Assembly: GCA_016714465.1 (NCBI GenBank)
Contig: JADKDT010000026.1
Span: 62,001 to 126,000, forward strand
Length of the DNA stretch: 64,000 nt
Source: Candidatus Brachythrix odensensis
GTDB taxonomy: Bacteria > Chloroflexota > Anaerolineae > J036 > Brachytrichaceae
Direction: 5' to 3'
The translations under genes were made by a program, and so were the position numbers. Shown here in pieces: positions 1 to 8,887 of the stretch; positions within the stretch are counted from its first letter, which is position 1; every line of letters begins with the position of its first letter. The notes below the pieces were generated by a model. That model made no database searches and was not told the origin of the DNA. It was given only the letters and a program-made list of their open reading frames with translations.

Positions 1-714
1 CCGGCGGACCAGGCCATCCCGCTGACCAAGTGCACCGGCATCGAAGCATGCGGTGGGATTAACCCCAACCTCGTCGCCGACGGTTCATGCAATGGGGACT
101 ATTCGTGCTACGTGGCGGCCGGGCCAATCGGGGCAAACTCGTGCAATGGCAACCGCGCCTGCTATGCCATGGGTGGTTCGGTGGGCGATAACGCTTGCGA
201 TGGCGTGCGCGCGTGCTACAACGCGGTGTACGTGTTGCTGGGGGTGGGATCGAATTCATGCAATGGCGATCTTGCCTGCGAGGAAACGCACGGCACAGTC
301 GGCGCAGGTTCGTGCAATTTCTCCTATGCGTGCCTTAGGGCCGGGGGATCCATCGGCGCCGGCTCGTGCAATGCCTCGGCCGCGTGCGAGAGCACGGCCG
401 GTTCGGTCGGTAACTATTCGTGCAACGGCGATTTCGCGTGCTTCCACGCGGCGAGTCCGATCGGCAATTGCCTCTTCAACACGACTCCGCCCCCTGCTTG
501 CGTAGCGTCGACGTCAACGCCGACAGAGACACCAGCGGAGACGCCCACGGAGGTGCCGACCGAGACACCGACCGAGACACCGACGGCCACGCCAACGGAC
601 GCGCCGACTGAGACCCCGACCGTGACGCCGACACCGACGCCCACCGACACGCCCACGGCCACGCCAACGTCGGCGCTGATCCCTCGCGCGAGCCTGCCGC
701 TGATATTGCGCTAA
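1..714 (+). CDS. Cys-rich 20-residue-repeat secreted protein, C-terminal part (5' end outside window)
   Basis: The frame is open from base 1 and ends at TAA 712-714, so the N-terminus is missing. About eight units of roughly 19-20 residues follow a pattern like G-S-I-G-A-G-S-C-N-G-x-x-A-C-x-x-A, with two Cys per unit at fixed spacing. A Thr/Pro/Glu stalk of TPTETPT type (about 45 residues) follows, and the protein ends in SLPLILR. The regular Cys spacing suggests a disulfide-laddered solenoid outside the cell on a stalk (inference). A second copy of the family lies at 60018-60699 on the minus strand. I do not recognise a named domain. Function unknown; surface or matrix protein is the best guess. 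Confidence 0.75.
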   Translation, partial: PADQAIPLTKCTGIEACGGINPNLVADGSCNGDYSCYVAAGPIGANSCNGNRACYAMGGSVGDNACDGVRACYNAVYVLLGVGSNSCNGDLACEETHGTVGAGSCNFSYACLRAGGSIGAGSCNASAACESTAGSVGNYSCNGDFACFHAASPIGNCLFNTTPPPACVASTSTPTETPAETPTEVPTETPTETPTATPTDAPTETPTVTPTPTPTDTPTATPTSALIPRASLPLILR

Positions 715-761
715 TGGGCTGCCAGAAACCCCAACACCAAACCCGCCGGCAGACATGAATG

Positions 762-838
762 TTCCTGAACCTGGGAGGTGGGCGCTGACAGGTCGTGCCT
801 GCCAAGAACCCTCAGCGCCCACCTCCCAGGTTCAGGAA
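762..838. repeat. Perfect 27-bp inverted repeat (giant hairpin)
   Basis: Arms 762-788 and 812-838 are exact reverse complements, with a 23-nt loop that contains a smaller dyad. It lies just after the Cys-rich gene and could end transcription, but there is no T-tract. Confidence 0.75.
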
Positions 839-843
839 GGCAC

Positions 844-958
844 GCGTCTGGGCCACTCCGCCGGATTCCGACGCGAACACCCTAAAGGTGGGCCCACATA
901 CGCTCGCGACAGGGAGAAGCATGCAGGGGCCCACCTTTAAGGGTGTTCGCCCAGACGC
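844..958. repeat. Nested inverted repeat
   Basis: Inner arms 873-895 and 927-950 pair almost perfectly. An outer 10-bp pair (844-853 with 949-958) encloses them. Together with 762-838 it fills the 715-1006 gap, where I see no gene. Confidence 0.7.
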
Positions 959-1006
959 ATTCCATGCCGCCAAATTGCGCGATGCGCGCGCCGTATCTGC
1001 CCGCCC

Positions 1007-2002
1007 TTACCGCCCCGCCTGCTTCCTCAGCGCCTCGGGATACCGATCGCCGATCACGGTGATCTCTGAGACGGCGCCTTCGATCTCCGCCAGATCACCG
1101 GGGGTGAGCTCGACCGCCACCGCGCCGATGTTCTCGTCCAGGCGCTCGAGCTTGCGGCTGCCCGGGATCGGGACGATCCACGGCTTCTGGGCGAGCAGCC
1201 AGGCCAGCGCGATCTGGGCCGGCGTCACGCCCTTCTGCGCCCCGATCCGCTCCAGCAAATCAACGACCACCCGGTTGGCCTTGCGCGCGTCCGGCGTGTA
1301 GCGCGGGCTGCGGCTGCGAATGTCGGAACTGTCGAACGTTGTGTTTTCGTCGACCTTGCCGGTGAGAAAGCCCCGGCCCAGCGGGCTGAACGGCACGAAG
1401 CCGATCCCGAGTTCCTCGCACACGGGCAGCACATCCGCTTCGGGGTTTCGCCACCACAACGAATACTCGCTCTGCAGCGCGGTGACCGGCTGGACGGCGT
1501 GAGCCCGCCGAATCGTCTGCGCGCCGGCTTCGGACAAACCGAAGTGCTTGACCTTGCCCTGCTGAATGAGGTCCTTCACCGCGCCGGCCACATCTTCAAT
1601 CGGCACGTCCGGGTCGACCCGGTGCTGATAGAGCAGATCGATGGCATCCAGCCTGAGGCGCTTCAGGGAGGCCTCGACGACCTGTTTGATGTGCTCAGGT
1701 TGGCTGTTCAGGCCCGTCATGCCCGGGCTGCCGTCGGGATTGGGGCCGAAGCCGAACTTGGTGGCGATGATGACCTTTCCTCGGAAAGGAGCAAGCGCTT
1801 CCCCCACAAGTTCCTCGTTGGTGAAGGGGCCATACACTTCGGCCGTGTCGAAGAAGGTGATCCCGCGCTCGACCGCCGCATGAAGAAAGGCGATCATTTC
1901 CCGCCGGTCGCCGACCGGGCTGTCGCCAGAGCTCATCCGCATGCACCCAAGCCCGAGCGCCGAGACGTCAAGACTGCTGTTGCCAAGTGCGCGCTTCTGC
2001 AT
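1007..2002 (-). CDS. Aldo/keto reductase
   Basis: 331 residues, full length for the NAD(P)H-dependent AKR barrel family that reduces aldehydes and ketones in the cytoplasm. The catalytic tetrad is visible as Asp52 and Tyr57 in FDTAEVYG, Lys82 in TKFG and His127 in YQHRVD. A late I-P-G-S segment fits the NADP phosphate-binding region. It resembles the general-stress/YakC-like branch; the physiological substrate cannot be told. The ATG is supported by an AGGAG about 8 nt upstream, one of the clearer Shine-Dalgarno sites here. It is alone on its strand, with palindromic repeats downstream. Confidence 0.88.
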   Translation of the reverse strand: MQKRALGNSSLDVSALGLGCMRMSSGDSPVGDRREMIAFLHAAVERGITFFDTAEVYGPFTNEELVGEALAPFRGKVIIATKFGFGPNPDGSPGMTGLNSQPEHIKQVVEASLKRLRLDAIDLLYQHRVDPDVPIEDVAGAVKDLIQQGKVKHFGLSEAGAQTIRRAHAVQPVTALQSEYSLWWRNPEADVLPVCEELGIGFVPFSPLGRGFLTGKVDENTTFDSSDIRSRSPRYTPDARKANRVVVDLLERIGAQKGVTPAQIALAWLLAQKPWIVPIPGSRKLERLDENIGAVAVELTPGDLAEIEGAVSEITVIGDRYPEALRKQAGR

Positions 2003-2142
2003 TTTCTGAACTCCTGTCTTTGAAAGCGACGGAACCGTCTCACGCTGCGATCAGGCCGGGTTGTCCGCGCGATTCGCGAAACGTGACAATGATTGGGGAC
2101 CAACTATAGACCTCGGCTAAGTAGCAGCCATCTGGCGGTCAC

Positions 2143-2170
2143 TTGACAGGTAATCGATTCCGACTAGATT
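2143..2170 (+). promoter_or_regulatory. Sigma70-type promoter for the 2265 gene
   Basis: TTGACA at 2143-2148 and TAGATT at 2165-2170 with a 16-bp spacer, about 95 bp before the start at 2265. Confidence 0.55.
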
Positions 2171-2264
2171 TGCGCCTTGTGGCGCCCACGCGCGCTTCTC
2201 AATGATTTCCTGTCGGCGATTCGGTCGCTGGACGGGGGGGACCCACTCAGAAAGGAGATCGATC

Positions 2265-2693
2265 ATGAAAAAAGGTGAACTACCAACCAACTTTGACTAC
2301 GCCTGGTGGCAGAGCCACAAGACGGCGGGCTTCGAGGAGGACCCCAAGTTCAAAACGCGCTTGATGTTCCTCCACATCGCGTATACGCACTACAAGACCC
2401 TGAACATCAACTCCAAGGACGCGGGTGTCATGCGCGACCGCGTCAACCAGATTCGCCAGATGGTTGCCGGCCTCAAGGAGACGAAGGTCGCCATCGACAA
2501 TATGGTCAAGAAGAAGATCGGCAAAGGCGCGCCGGACGAGCCCACCCGGGCCGCGTTCAAGAAGTACATCGAGCTGATGCGCTCGGCCGAGATTGAGCGC
2601 CAGAACTGGATCAAGATCGAGCGCGGCGTCGGAAACACCGCCAATCTGCAGGAAATGGTGATCGGCGCCGGCCTCGAGAAGGTGACGATCTAG
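2265..2693 (+). CDS. Hypothetical soluble protein (142 aa)
   Basis: I chose the ATG at 2265 over an upstream in-frame start because an AAAGGAGA lies about 8 nt before it. The product is hydrophilic, lysine-rich and mostly helical, without signal peptide, membrane segment or Cys pairs, and begins MKKGELPTNFDYAWW. I do not recognise the family. It stands alone between the aldo/keto reductase and proS, with its own sigma70-like promoter upstream and a 15-bp perfect hairpin after the stop. Codon use matches its neighbours, so it is probably a real gene of unknown function. Confidence 0.72.
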   Translation: MKKGELPTNFDYAWWQSHKTAGFEEDPKFKTRLMFLHIAYTHYKTLNINSKDAGVMRDRVNQIRQMVAGLKETKVAIDNMVKKKIGKGAPDEPTRAAFKKYIELMRSAEIERQNWIKIERGVGNTANLQEMVIGAGLEKVTI

Positions 2694-2705
2694 CCCGCAA
2701 AAGGC

Positions 2706-2740
2706 GGCGACATCCGCGGGCTTCGCCCGCGGATGTCGCC
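2706..2740. terminator. Hairpin between convergent genes
   Basis: Perfect 15-bp arms 2706-2720 and 2726-2740 with loop CTTCG. It lies between the 2265 gene and the proS end, so it could serve both. There is no clear T-tract. Confidence 0.55.
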
Positions 2741-2808
2741 ACGCAGGCTGGTCGCGTCAGCCTAGTACGCCCTTGAGATCAGCGCCCGCTCCGTAACAGG
2801 CTTGCCTG

Positions 2809-4191
2809 TCACCACGCAGTTCCACTCGCCGGGGCCTGGTCGAAGGGGAAGTTGCGATTGGTCACCTGCAGCTCTTCCTTGAGCTTCGCATCGACGGCCG
2901 GATCATCCAGCAGCGGGGCCAGCACCCAGCCCTCCTGCACCCCGGCCTTGAGCTCCTCCCAGGTGTTGGCCTCGCGAATGTTGGCCTTCTGGAAGGCCTC
3001 GGCCTGGCGCAGCAGCGAGGCGTGAATCTCGTCGAACAGGCCCTTGATCTTGTCGGCCAGCCCCTCTTGCGGGGTGAAAATCTTGCCGGCCTTGCCCGGG
3101 ATGTCGCGCCGGGCCAAAGCCACGCTGTTGTTGGCCACATCGCGCGGGCCGACCTCAACCCGGACCGGCACGCCGCGCATCTCCCAGTCGTTAAATTTAA
3201 AGCCGGGGGTTTCGTCGCGGTCGTCGAGCTTGACTTTGATCCCGGCCGCTTTGAGCGTCAACCGGATACGGTCGGCTGCCTCCATCACTTTGGCCTTTTC
3301 ATCGTCGCTCTTGTAGATCGGGACGATGACGGCCTGAATCGGGGCGATGCGCGGCGGCAGACGCAGCCCCTGGTCGTCGCCGTGGATCATGATCATCCCG
3401 CCCATGAAGCGCCAGCTCAGCCCCCACGAGGTCGTCCAGCAGTGCTTTTCGGTGTTGTCGCGGTCGAGGAATTTGATGTCAAACGCGCGCGCGAAATTCT
3501 GACCCAGGTCGTGGCTGGTCCCGGCCTGCAGGGCGCGCTTGTCGCCCATCATCGCCTCGACCGAAAGCGTATTGATCGCCCCGGCGAAGCGCTCGTTGCG
3601 GCTCTTGCGTCCCTTCACGCTGGGCACCGCGCAGTCCTCCACCCCGTGGGTGTGATACACATCCAGCATCTGGGTGACTTCGGCCCAGCTCTCCTCATGG
3701 GTGGCATGCGCGGTATGGCCTTCCTGCCAGTAAAACTCCATCGTGCGCAGGAAGAGCTTGGTGCGCATCTCCCAGCGGACGACACTGTTCCACAGGTTGA
3801 TCAGGATCGGCAGGTCGCGATAGCTCTTGATCCACTGGGCGTATGAGTGCTCAATAATGGTCTCGCTGGTCGGGCGGATGACCAGCGGTTCTACGAGTTC
3901 TTCGCCGCCGCCATGGGTGACGACCGCCAGCTCGGGTGAGAAGCCCTCGACATGCGAGGCCTCGCGCTTGAGGAAACTCATCGGGATGAGGAGCGGGAAG
4001 GCGGCGTTGCTGTGGCCGGTGTCCTTGAAGCGCCGGTCGAGCAGGTCGCGCATGTTCTCGTAAAGCGTCCAGCCATAGGGCTTGACGACGATGCAGCCGC
4101 GCACGGGCGCGTAATCGAACATGTCGGCCTCGCGCAGCACGTCGAGATACCACTGGTTGAAGTCTTCGGAGCGGGGGGTGATCTTGGCCAT
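2809..4191 (-). CDS. proS: Prolyl-tRNA synthetase (archaeal/eukaryal type), 3' end frameshifted
   Basis: Class II synthetase that charges tRNA-Pro. At 460 residues it lacks the large insertion domain of the bacterial form, so it belongs to the short archaeal-like type. Visible parts include VIRPTSETIIEHSYAQWI, the motif 2 region around NSVVRWEMRTKLFLRTMEF, the GDDQGLRLPPRIAP segment and an anticodon-binding domain starting near residue 285. The frame ends at GTAW, but one base over the DNA encodes NCVVTGKPVTERALISRAY and stops at 2762-2764. That matches the expected C-terminus ending in Tyr, so one C is probably missing from the CCCC run (plus strand 2831-2834). The start codon directly follows the stop of the upstream lipoprotein gene, so the two are likely co-transcribed. 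Confidence 0.93.
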   Translation of the reverse strand: MAKITPRSEDFNQWYLDVLREADMFDYAPVRGCIVVKPYGWTLYENMRDLLDRRFKDTGHSNAAFPLLIPMSFLKREASHVEGFSPELAVVTHGGGEELVEPLVIRPTSETIIEHSYAQWIKSYRDLPILINLWNSVVRWEMRTKLFLRTMEFYWQEGHTAHATHEESWAEVTQMLDVYHTHGVEDCAVPSVKGRKSRNERFAGAINTLSVEAMMGDKRALQAGTSHDLGQNFARAFDIKFLDRDNTEKHCWTTSWGLSWRFMGGMIMIHGDDQGLRLPPRIAPIQAVIVPIYKSDDEKAKVMEAADRIRLTLKAAGIKVKLDDRDETPGFKFNDWEMRGVPVRVEVGPRDVANNSVALARRDIPGKAGKIFTPQEGLADKIKGLFDEIHASLLRQAEAFQKANIREANTWEELKAGVQEGWVLAPLLDDPAVDAKLKEELQVTNRNFPFDQAPASGTAW

Positions 4192-5121
4192 TTAGCGTTT
4201 CCAGTCGGGGAAGAACTCGTTCATGTCGTACTTGAGGTCGATCGGGACGGCCCCAATGCCCTCGGCGGTGATGAGATGCAGGGTGTAGCCCCGCGCCAGA
4301 TTGACGGTGTAAGCGAGCAACGCATCGTCGGGCGACCAGACTGGCTGGGCGGCCGGATCGGCGCCTTTGGTCAGCGCCACGGATTTGGCCGTCGCCACGG
4401 TCAGCACATACAGATCGAAGACGCCCGTCGCGTCGGAAGCGTAGGCCAGACGCGCGCCGTCGCGCGACCAGGCCGGGAACTGGAAGTTCACCCGCTCGTT
4501 GCGCAGGAGCGTTTTCTGGGAGACCGTGCCGGTTGGATCGAGCTCGAGCACATACAGTTGGTAATTGCCGAACTGACTGTCTTCGTTGGACACGAACGCG
4601 ATCCGGGTGCCGTCAGGTGCCCAGGCGGGCTGCTCGTGCTCGCCCTTGCGGGTGGTCAGGCGGCGGAGCGCCGTGCCGTCGGCCCGCACGTAGTAGAGGT
4701 CTTTTTGGCCGGCTTCGGCCCCGACAAAAACGATGGCCTGGCCATCGGGGGACCAGGCCGGCTGAGCGGCCGACCTGCCCTGGGTGATACGGCGCGCGTT
4801 TGATCCGTCGGCGCCCATCACATAGAGCTGGCTGGCACCATCCCGTTCGATGGCGGCGACGATCTGTTTGCCATCCGGCGACCAGCGCCCGCCGATGACG
4901 TCATCCTTGCCTGCGCTGAACAGGACCTTGCGCCCCGAGCCGTCCGCATTCATCGTATACAGGCTGAAAACACCGTCGGCGCCAGCGGCCGAAAACAGGA
5001 TTGTGCCTTGCGGGACGATGCGGATGGGCGCAAGCGTGGGGGTGGGCGCAACGGGCGTCACGGGCGCGCAGGCGCACAGCGCAAGCGCGCACGCCGCGAG
5101 GGCGGCTTGGAAGCGGGTCAT
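4192..5121 (-). CDS. TolB-like beta-propeller lipoprotein
   Basis: 309 residues. The N-terminus MTRFQAALAACALALCAC has a short positive region, a hydrophobic stretch and a Cys-containing lipobox, so it is probably lipid-anchored outside the membrane. Five or six WSPDG/SGR-type PD40 blades follow (WSPDGKQI, WSPDGQAI, WAPDGTRI, WSRDGARL, WSPDDALL), as in the TolB/DPP-IV propeller family. It may bind a protein or peptide ligand, and no catalytic domain is attached. It abuts proS with no gap, although no functional link is obvious. A TATAAT on its strand (plus 5151-5156) lies about 29 nt before the ATG. Confidence 0.85.
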   Translation of the reverse strand: MTRFQAALAACALALCACAPVTPVAPTPTLAPIRIVPQGTILFSAAGADGVFSLYTMNADGSGRKVLFSAGKDDVIGGRWSPDGKQIVAAIERDGASQLYVMGADGSNARRITQGRSAAQPAWSPDGQAIVFVGAEAGQKDLYYVRADGTALRRLTTRKGEHEQPAWAPDGTRIAFVSNEDSQFGNYQLYVLELDPTGTVSQKTLLRNERVNFQFPAWSRDGARLAYASDATGVFDLYVLTVATAKSVALTKGADPAAQPVWSPDDALLAYTVNLARGYTLHLITAEGIGAVPIDLKYDMNEFFPDWKR

Positions 5122-5171
5122 GAATCTCTCACAGTCATGCGGACTCGGCGATTATACGTGGCTGGGGGATT

Positions 5172-5278
5172 GATCTATCCGCAGATTACGCAGATTCGCG
5201 CCGATTCTGAATACTGATTACCGGCGGTAGTCCAATAACCAAATCAGCGGAAATCGGCGAAATCTGTGGACAGATCCT
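5172..5278. repeat. Dispersed ATCTGCGTAATC-type repeat
   Basis: A palindrome-like pair (CAGATTACGCAGATTC with GAAATCTGTGGACAGATC) of the same family as copies at 38038-38112, 38150-38211, 40674-40712 and 40764-40797. It fills the gap before the peptidase gene and encodes nothing. Confidence 0.65.
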
Positions 5279-5295
5279 TCCGTGACGCGAGCGGT

Positions 5296-5301
5296 TACGA
5301 T
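5296..5301 (+). promoter_or_regulatory. -10 box, probable leaderless start of the peptidase mRNA
   Basis: TACGAT at 5296-5301, 7 nt before the ATG at 5309, with no Shine-Dalgarno sequence. The spacing is that of a -10 box with transcription starting at or next to the A of ATG. Confidence 0.4.
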
Positions 5302-5308
5302 ATCCTCT

Positions 5309-6673
5309 ATGCCGCCCACGCTTCCGCCCCTCGCCGCCGAGGCGGTTCGATTGCTCCAGGCCCTGCTGCGCTTTGACACCTCCAACCCGCCCGGCAACGA
5401 GCGCCCGGCCGCCGACTACATCGCCGGGGTGTTGACCGCCGATGGCATCGCGCCGACCGTCATCGAGACCGCGCCGGGGCGCGGCAATGTGGTCGCCCGG
5501 CTGCGCGGCGACGGGACGGCCGCCCCGCTCCTGCTCTTCTCGCATCTCGATGTCGTGCCGGTCGAGCGCGCGCAGTGGACGGTGGACCCGTTCGGCGGCG
5601 AGATCCGGGCTGGCTATGTGTATGGTCGCGGCGCGTTGGACATGAAGGGGATCGGGGCCATGCAATTGGCGGTCTTCCTCGACCTCGCCCGTCAGGCCGC
5701 GGCTGGGGCGATCACCCTCAAGCGCGATTTGATCCTGGCCGCCACCGCTGATGAGGAGACCAACGCCAACCAGGGGATCGGTCTGCTGGCCGCCAGTCAC
5801 CCGGAGCTACTCCGAGCGGAATACGCGCTGACGGAATTCGGCGGTTTCCCGATGCGGGTGGCCGGCAAGACCTTCTATCCCATTCAGACGGCTGAGAAGG
5901 GCACGGCCTGGATCACGCTTCGGGCGCGTGGCACGCCCGGGCATGCCAGTGTCCCCCGCGACGATAACGCCGTCGTCGTCCTGGCCCGGGCTGTAGAGCG
6001 CCTTGGCGCCGCCCGCCTGCCGATGCGCCTCACTGCGACGGCGCGGGCGCACATCGCCGGTCTGGCGGATGCGCTGGGCGGCCCGGCCGCGGTTGCGTTG
6101 AGAGCGGCCCTGTCCGGCGAGCCGATGTTCCCCGAGCTGGCGGATCGCATCCTGCAGGGCAGCGCCCTGGCAGCCGAGCTGCACGCGGTCACCCACAACA
6201 CGGTCACGCCGACCGGCCTGCGGGCCGGGTTTATGACCAACGTTGTGCCCTCATCGGCGGAGGCGACCCTCGATTGCCGCACCTTGCCCGGCGATACGGC
6301 CGCCGACGTGATCGCCGAGATGCGCCGCGCGCTGGGTGACGCGGCAGCCGGCCTCGAATTTCAGCTCGACAGCGACTCGCCCGGGCTGGAGTTTCCGACT
6401 GACACGCCGCTCATGACGACCATTCATGAGGTCCTGCGCCAGCATGACCCCCATGGCATTCCCATCCCCTATATGCTCACTGGCGCGACCGACGCCCGGC
6501 ATGTCGCCGCGCTTGGCGCAATCTGCTATGGCTTCTCGCCGATGAGCTTTGAATCCGACGAAGCCTTCAGCGATCTGATGCACGGCCACGACGAGAGAAT
6601 CTCGTTGAAGGGGATTGACTGGGGGACGCAAGCCCTGCGCGATGTCGTCCTGCGAACGGTCAGCGCCCCATGA
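5309..6673 (+). CDS. M20 family metallopeptidase (ArgE/DapE/ACY1 type)
   Basis: 454 residues from the ATG at 5309; a GTG at 5282 is also in frame, but the -10-like box fits the ATG. It is a two-zinc amidohydrolase cleaving acyl-amino acids or peptides in the cytoplasm. Metal ligands are visible as His79 and Asp81 in FSHLDVVP, Asp111 in GRGALDMKG, the Glu pair in ATADEETN, and a C-terminal His in DLMHGHDERI. The dimerisation domain occupies roughly residues 195-330. It overlaps the next gene by 4 nt (ATGA), so the two are translationally coupled. Substrate unknown; acylase/carboxypeptidase-like is as far as sequence goes. Confidence 0.88.
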   Translation: MPPTLPPLAAEAVRLLQALLRFDTSNPPGNERPAADYIAGVLTADGIAPTVIETAPGRGNVVARLRGDGTAAPLLLFSHLDVVPVERAQWTVDPFGGEIRAGYVYGRGALDMKGIGAMQLAVFLDLARQAAAGAITLKRDLILAATADEETNANQGIGLLAASHPELLRAEYALTEFGGFPMRVAGKTFYPIQTAEKGTAWITLRARGTPGHASVPRDDNAVVVLARAVERLGAARLPMRLTATARAHIAGLADALGGPAAVALRAALSGEPMFPELADRILQGSALAAELHAVTHNTVTPTGLRAGFMTNVVPSSAEATLDCRTLPGDTAADVIAEMRRALGDAAAGLEFQLDSDSPGLEFPTDTPLMTTIHEVLRQHDPHGIPIPYMLTGATDARHVAALGAICYGFSPMSFESDEAFSDLMHGHDERISLKGIDWGTQALRDVVLRTVSAP

Positions 6674-7425
6674 TTTACGACACGACCGCGCCTTTCTACG
6701 ATCTTTTCGATGCCGATGATCCGGGCGCGCTGTGGCATCGCGAATTTGTCCTGGCCCGAACCAAGGGCATCGATGCGGTTATGGACGTGGGCGCTGGCAC
6801 GGGGCGGACGGCCATGGCGCTGGCGGAGCGCGGTTTGCGGGTGTGGGCGGTCGAGCCCTCGCGCGGGATGCGCGGGGTGATGCTCGCCCGACTGGGTGAC
6901 GATACGTCGCTGGACGAGCGCCTGACGATCGTGCCCGGCGACGCCCAGACCTGTGATTTGGGCCGGAGCTTTCCGCTGATCGTTTTCAGCCATGCGCTGT
7001 ATCTTCTGGATGGCTCGGCAGCGCGCGTGGCGGCGCTGGCGAACCTGGCCGGCCACCTGGCGCCGGGCGGCCGGCTGATCGTTGACTTTGCGCTGGAGGA
7101 GGGCCGGGCCGAGCGTCCGCGGGTCCTGGCCGCCGAGCGCCGCATCGGCGAGGCCGTCTATCGCCGCTTTTCTGAGTCCATCCGCGGCGGGGATCGTTTG
7201 TGGGCGGTGACCTGGGCATTCGAAGTTGAAATCGCGGGGCAGGTGGTGGAACGGGCCGAAGACACCTTTCGAATCTCCACGGCGACACTGGCCGAATGCC
7301 GGGCGTCATTAGCGGCCGCGGGACTGCGGCCGGTGGCCGAGTTCGCCGACTATTCCGGGCGGGCCCTGGGCGACCCGGCCGACGCCAGCCGATACGTTTC
7401 TGAGACGGCCAGGATCGCAGGTTGA
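6670..7425 (+). CDS. Class I SAM-dependent methyltransferase
   Basis: 251 residues with a Rossmann methyltransferase core. Motif I is MDVGAGTGRTAMALA (about residues 38-52), followed by the acidic end of strand 2 in VWAVEPS and motif III near PGGRLIVDFALEEG. It begins inside the stop of the M20 gene, so expression is coupled. The N-terminus (YDTTAPFYDLFD) is typical of small-molecule methyltransferases of the UbiE/Methyltransf_25 kind. The acceptor is unknown. No membrane segment or signal peptide. Confidence 0.85.
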   Translation: MIYDTTAPFYDLFDADDPGALWHREFVLARTKGIDAVMDVGAGTGRTAMALAERGLRVWAVEPSRGMRGVMLARLGDDTSLDERLTIVPGDAQTCDLGRSFPLIVFSHALYLLDGSAARVAALANLAGHLAPGGRLIVDFALEEGRAERPRVLAAERRIGEAVYRRFSESIRGGDRLWAVTWAFEVEIAGQVVERAEDTFRISTATLAECRASLAAAGLRPVAEFADYSGRALGDPADASRYVSETARIAG

Positions 7426-7523
7426 CGGTTTGGCATCGGCGTAGGACAATAAGGAGTCTTGCAAGGCGATGTCTCTGGCTTACGCCTGACGCGGCCGGCA
7501 AAATCACCAACGAGAGGAGAATC

Positions 7524-8696
7524 ATGGCGCTCACACATCGACATTCGATCGCTCATGGGCTGATGGCCGCGATGGCGGCTGCTCTTTGCCTGGCGGCCCC
7601 AGGCGCGGTCCAGGCGCGAGACGGCGCCCGCTACGTCGCTGATGATCCCGAGCCCGATCCCGGGCGGATTCGCCTGTCGGTCGGGTGGGCCGATCCCAGC
7701 ATCATCGGGCGCTTTATCGGAGACGGAATTACAACCGTTGTGCAGTTCCGAAACGCCAGCGGCCAGTGGCAGGACGTCAGCGGTTGGGTTCAGCCGCTCC
7801 GAAACACAAGCACGGTGCTTTGGAACGTCTGGCGGCGGGATTGGGGCACGGGCCCGTATCGTTGGTTGGTCAAGAATGAAGCTCAGAACTACGTCATGGC
7901 GACGAGCACCGGCTTCTATCTGCCTGGGGCGGGCACCTACCTCGATATCGCGGTCGTCATACCGGCGAACGTTGGGCCGCCCCCGCCGGTGACGAGCGCG
8001 CTGCCGCCAGGCCTGCTTACCGGCTCAACCGCGGTGAATAATCCGTCGGCGCGCGCATTGGTGACCGCGTCGAGCGTCGATGTGCGGCGCGAGCCGAACG
8101 AGGCGTCCTTTGCCTTTGCCGAGCTTCGCCGAGGCGTCAACGCTCAAGTGCTTGCTGTAAGCAAGGATGGGCGGTGGATTCAGATCAAGGCTGACGGTGT
8201 TGAGGGCTGGATTCGATCGACGGCTGGTATTTCTCTGAACTCGGCCGCTGCCAGCGCTGGGCGCCCCGATCCGGCCGCTCAGGCTTTCGTGGTCGCCGCC
8301 TACGTCGACGTGCGGCGCGCGCCAAGCGCCACCTCAGTCGCTTTCGCTGAGTTCCGGCGGGGTGTGGTCGCCCAGGTCCTGAACGCCAGCCCCGATCGCC
8401 AGTGGTATTTGATGTCCGCGGGCGGGGTTTCAGGATGGGTTTCGGCCAATGACCGGTTGTCTCTTTCGGCTGCGGCGAGGCGTGTGCCCATCCTGTCAGA
8501 TTATCCTGTTGCCATCGTAGCGGTCCCGCGTTTGACGATTCGGGCTTTGCCGACGACCAGCTCGGTCGCCCTCCATGTTCTGAAGCGGGGTGACGAAGTC
8601 GAGGTTATGGCGGCCAGCGCGGATGGGGCCTGGTTTAACGTCCGATTCGGCGGCGTGACAGGCTGGGTCTATGTTGAGTCGACCCTGACCTACTGA
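7524..8696 (+). CDS. Secreted protein with three bacterial SH3 domains
   Basis: 390 residues from ATG 7524, chosen because GAGAGGAGA precedes it and a signal peptide (ending near APGAVQA) starts there; an in-frame TTG at 7422 would bury that signal. An N-terminal domain of about 140 residues of unknown type is followed by three SH3b-like units, each with a V-D-V-R-R-x-P or L-T-I-R-A-L-P start and a G-W-V/I-x end. SH3b domains usually bind cell-wall peptides or act as protein contacts outside the cell. The stop codon lies inside the arm of a long hairpin. Confidence 0.82.
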   Translation: MALTHRHSIAHGLMAAMAAALCLAAPGAVQARDGARYVADDPEPDPGRIRLSVGWADPSIIGRFIGDGITTVVQFRNASGQWQDVSGWVQPLRNTSTVLWNVWRRDWGTGPYRWLVKNEAQNYVMATSTGFYLPGAGTYLDIAVVIPANVGPPPPVTSALPPGLLTGSTAVNNPSARALVTASSVDVRREPNEASFAFAELRRGVNAQVLAVSKDGRWIQIKADGVEGWIRSTAGISLNSAAASAGRPDPAAQAFVVAAYVDVRRAPSATSVAFAEFRRGVVAQVLNASPDRQWYLMSAGGVSGWVSANDRLSLSAAARRVPILSDYPVAIVAVPRLTIRALPTTSSVALHVLKRGDEVEVMAASADGAWFNVRFGGVTGWVYVESTLTY

Positions 8697-8736
8697 GCCG
8701 GCCCCGAAGGGTCCGGCTCAGCAGGTCAGGGTCGAC
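8678..8736 (+). terminator. Long hairpin overlapping the SH3 gene stop codon
   Basis: Arms 8678-8701 and 8713-8736, 24 bp with one mismatch. The left arm contains the last codons and TGA of the SH3 gene. Confidence 0.6.
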
Positions 8737-8760
8737 CACCTTCGGGAGTGGGCGGAAAAC

Positions 8761-8790
8761 GGCGCCAGCGACGACTCGCTGGCGCCGTTG
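8761..8790. terminator. Second hairpin after the SH3 gene
   Basis: GGCGCCAGCG and CGCTGGCGCC pair around a short loop, followed by TTGCC. Possibly a backup terminator; nothing else is seen in 8737-8887. Confidence 0.45.
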
Positions 8791-8887
8791 CCTATTCTCG
8801 TCTTGTCTCGAATCTCCCCCTAATGGGCGATCCAAGGTCACCTGGCCCGCCGATGTGGCACGGCACACATCTGGATAGCATGAGGCT

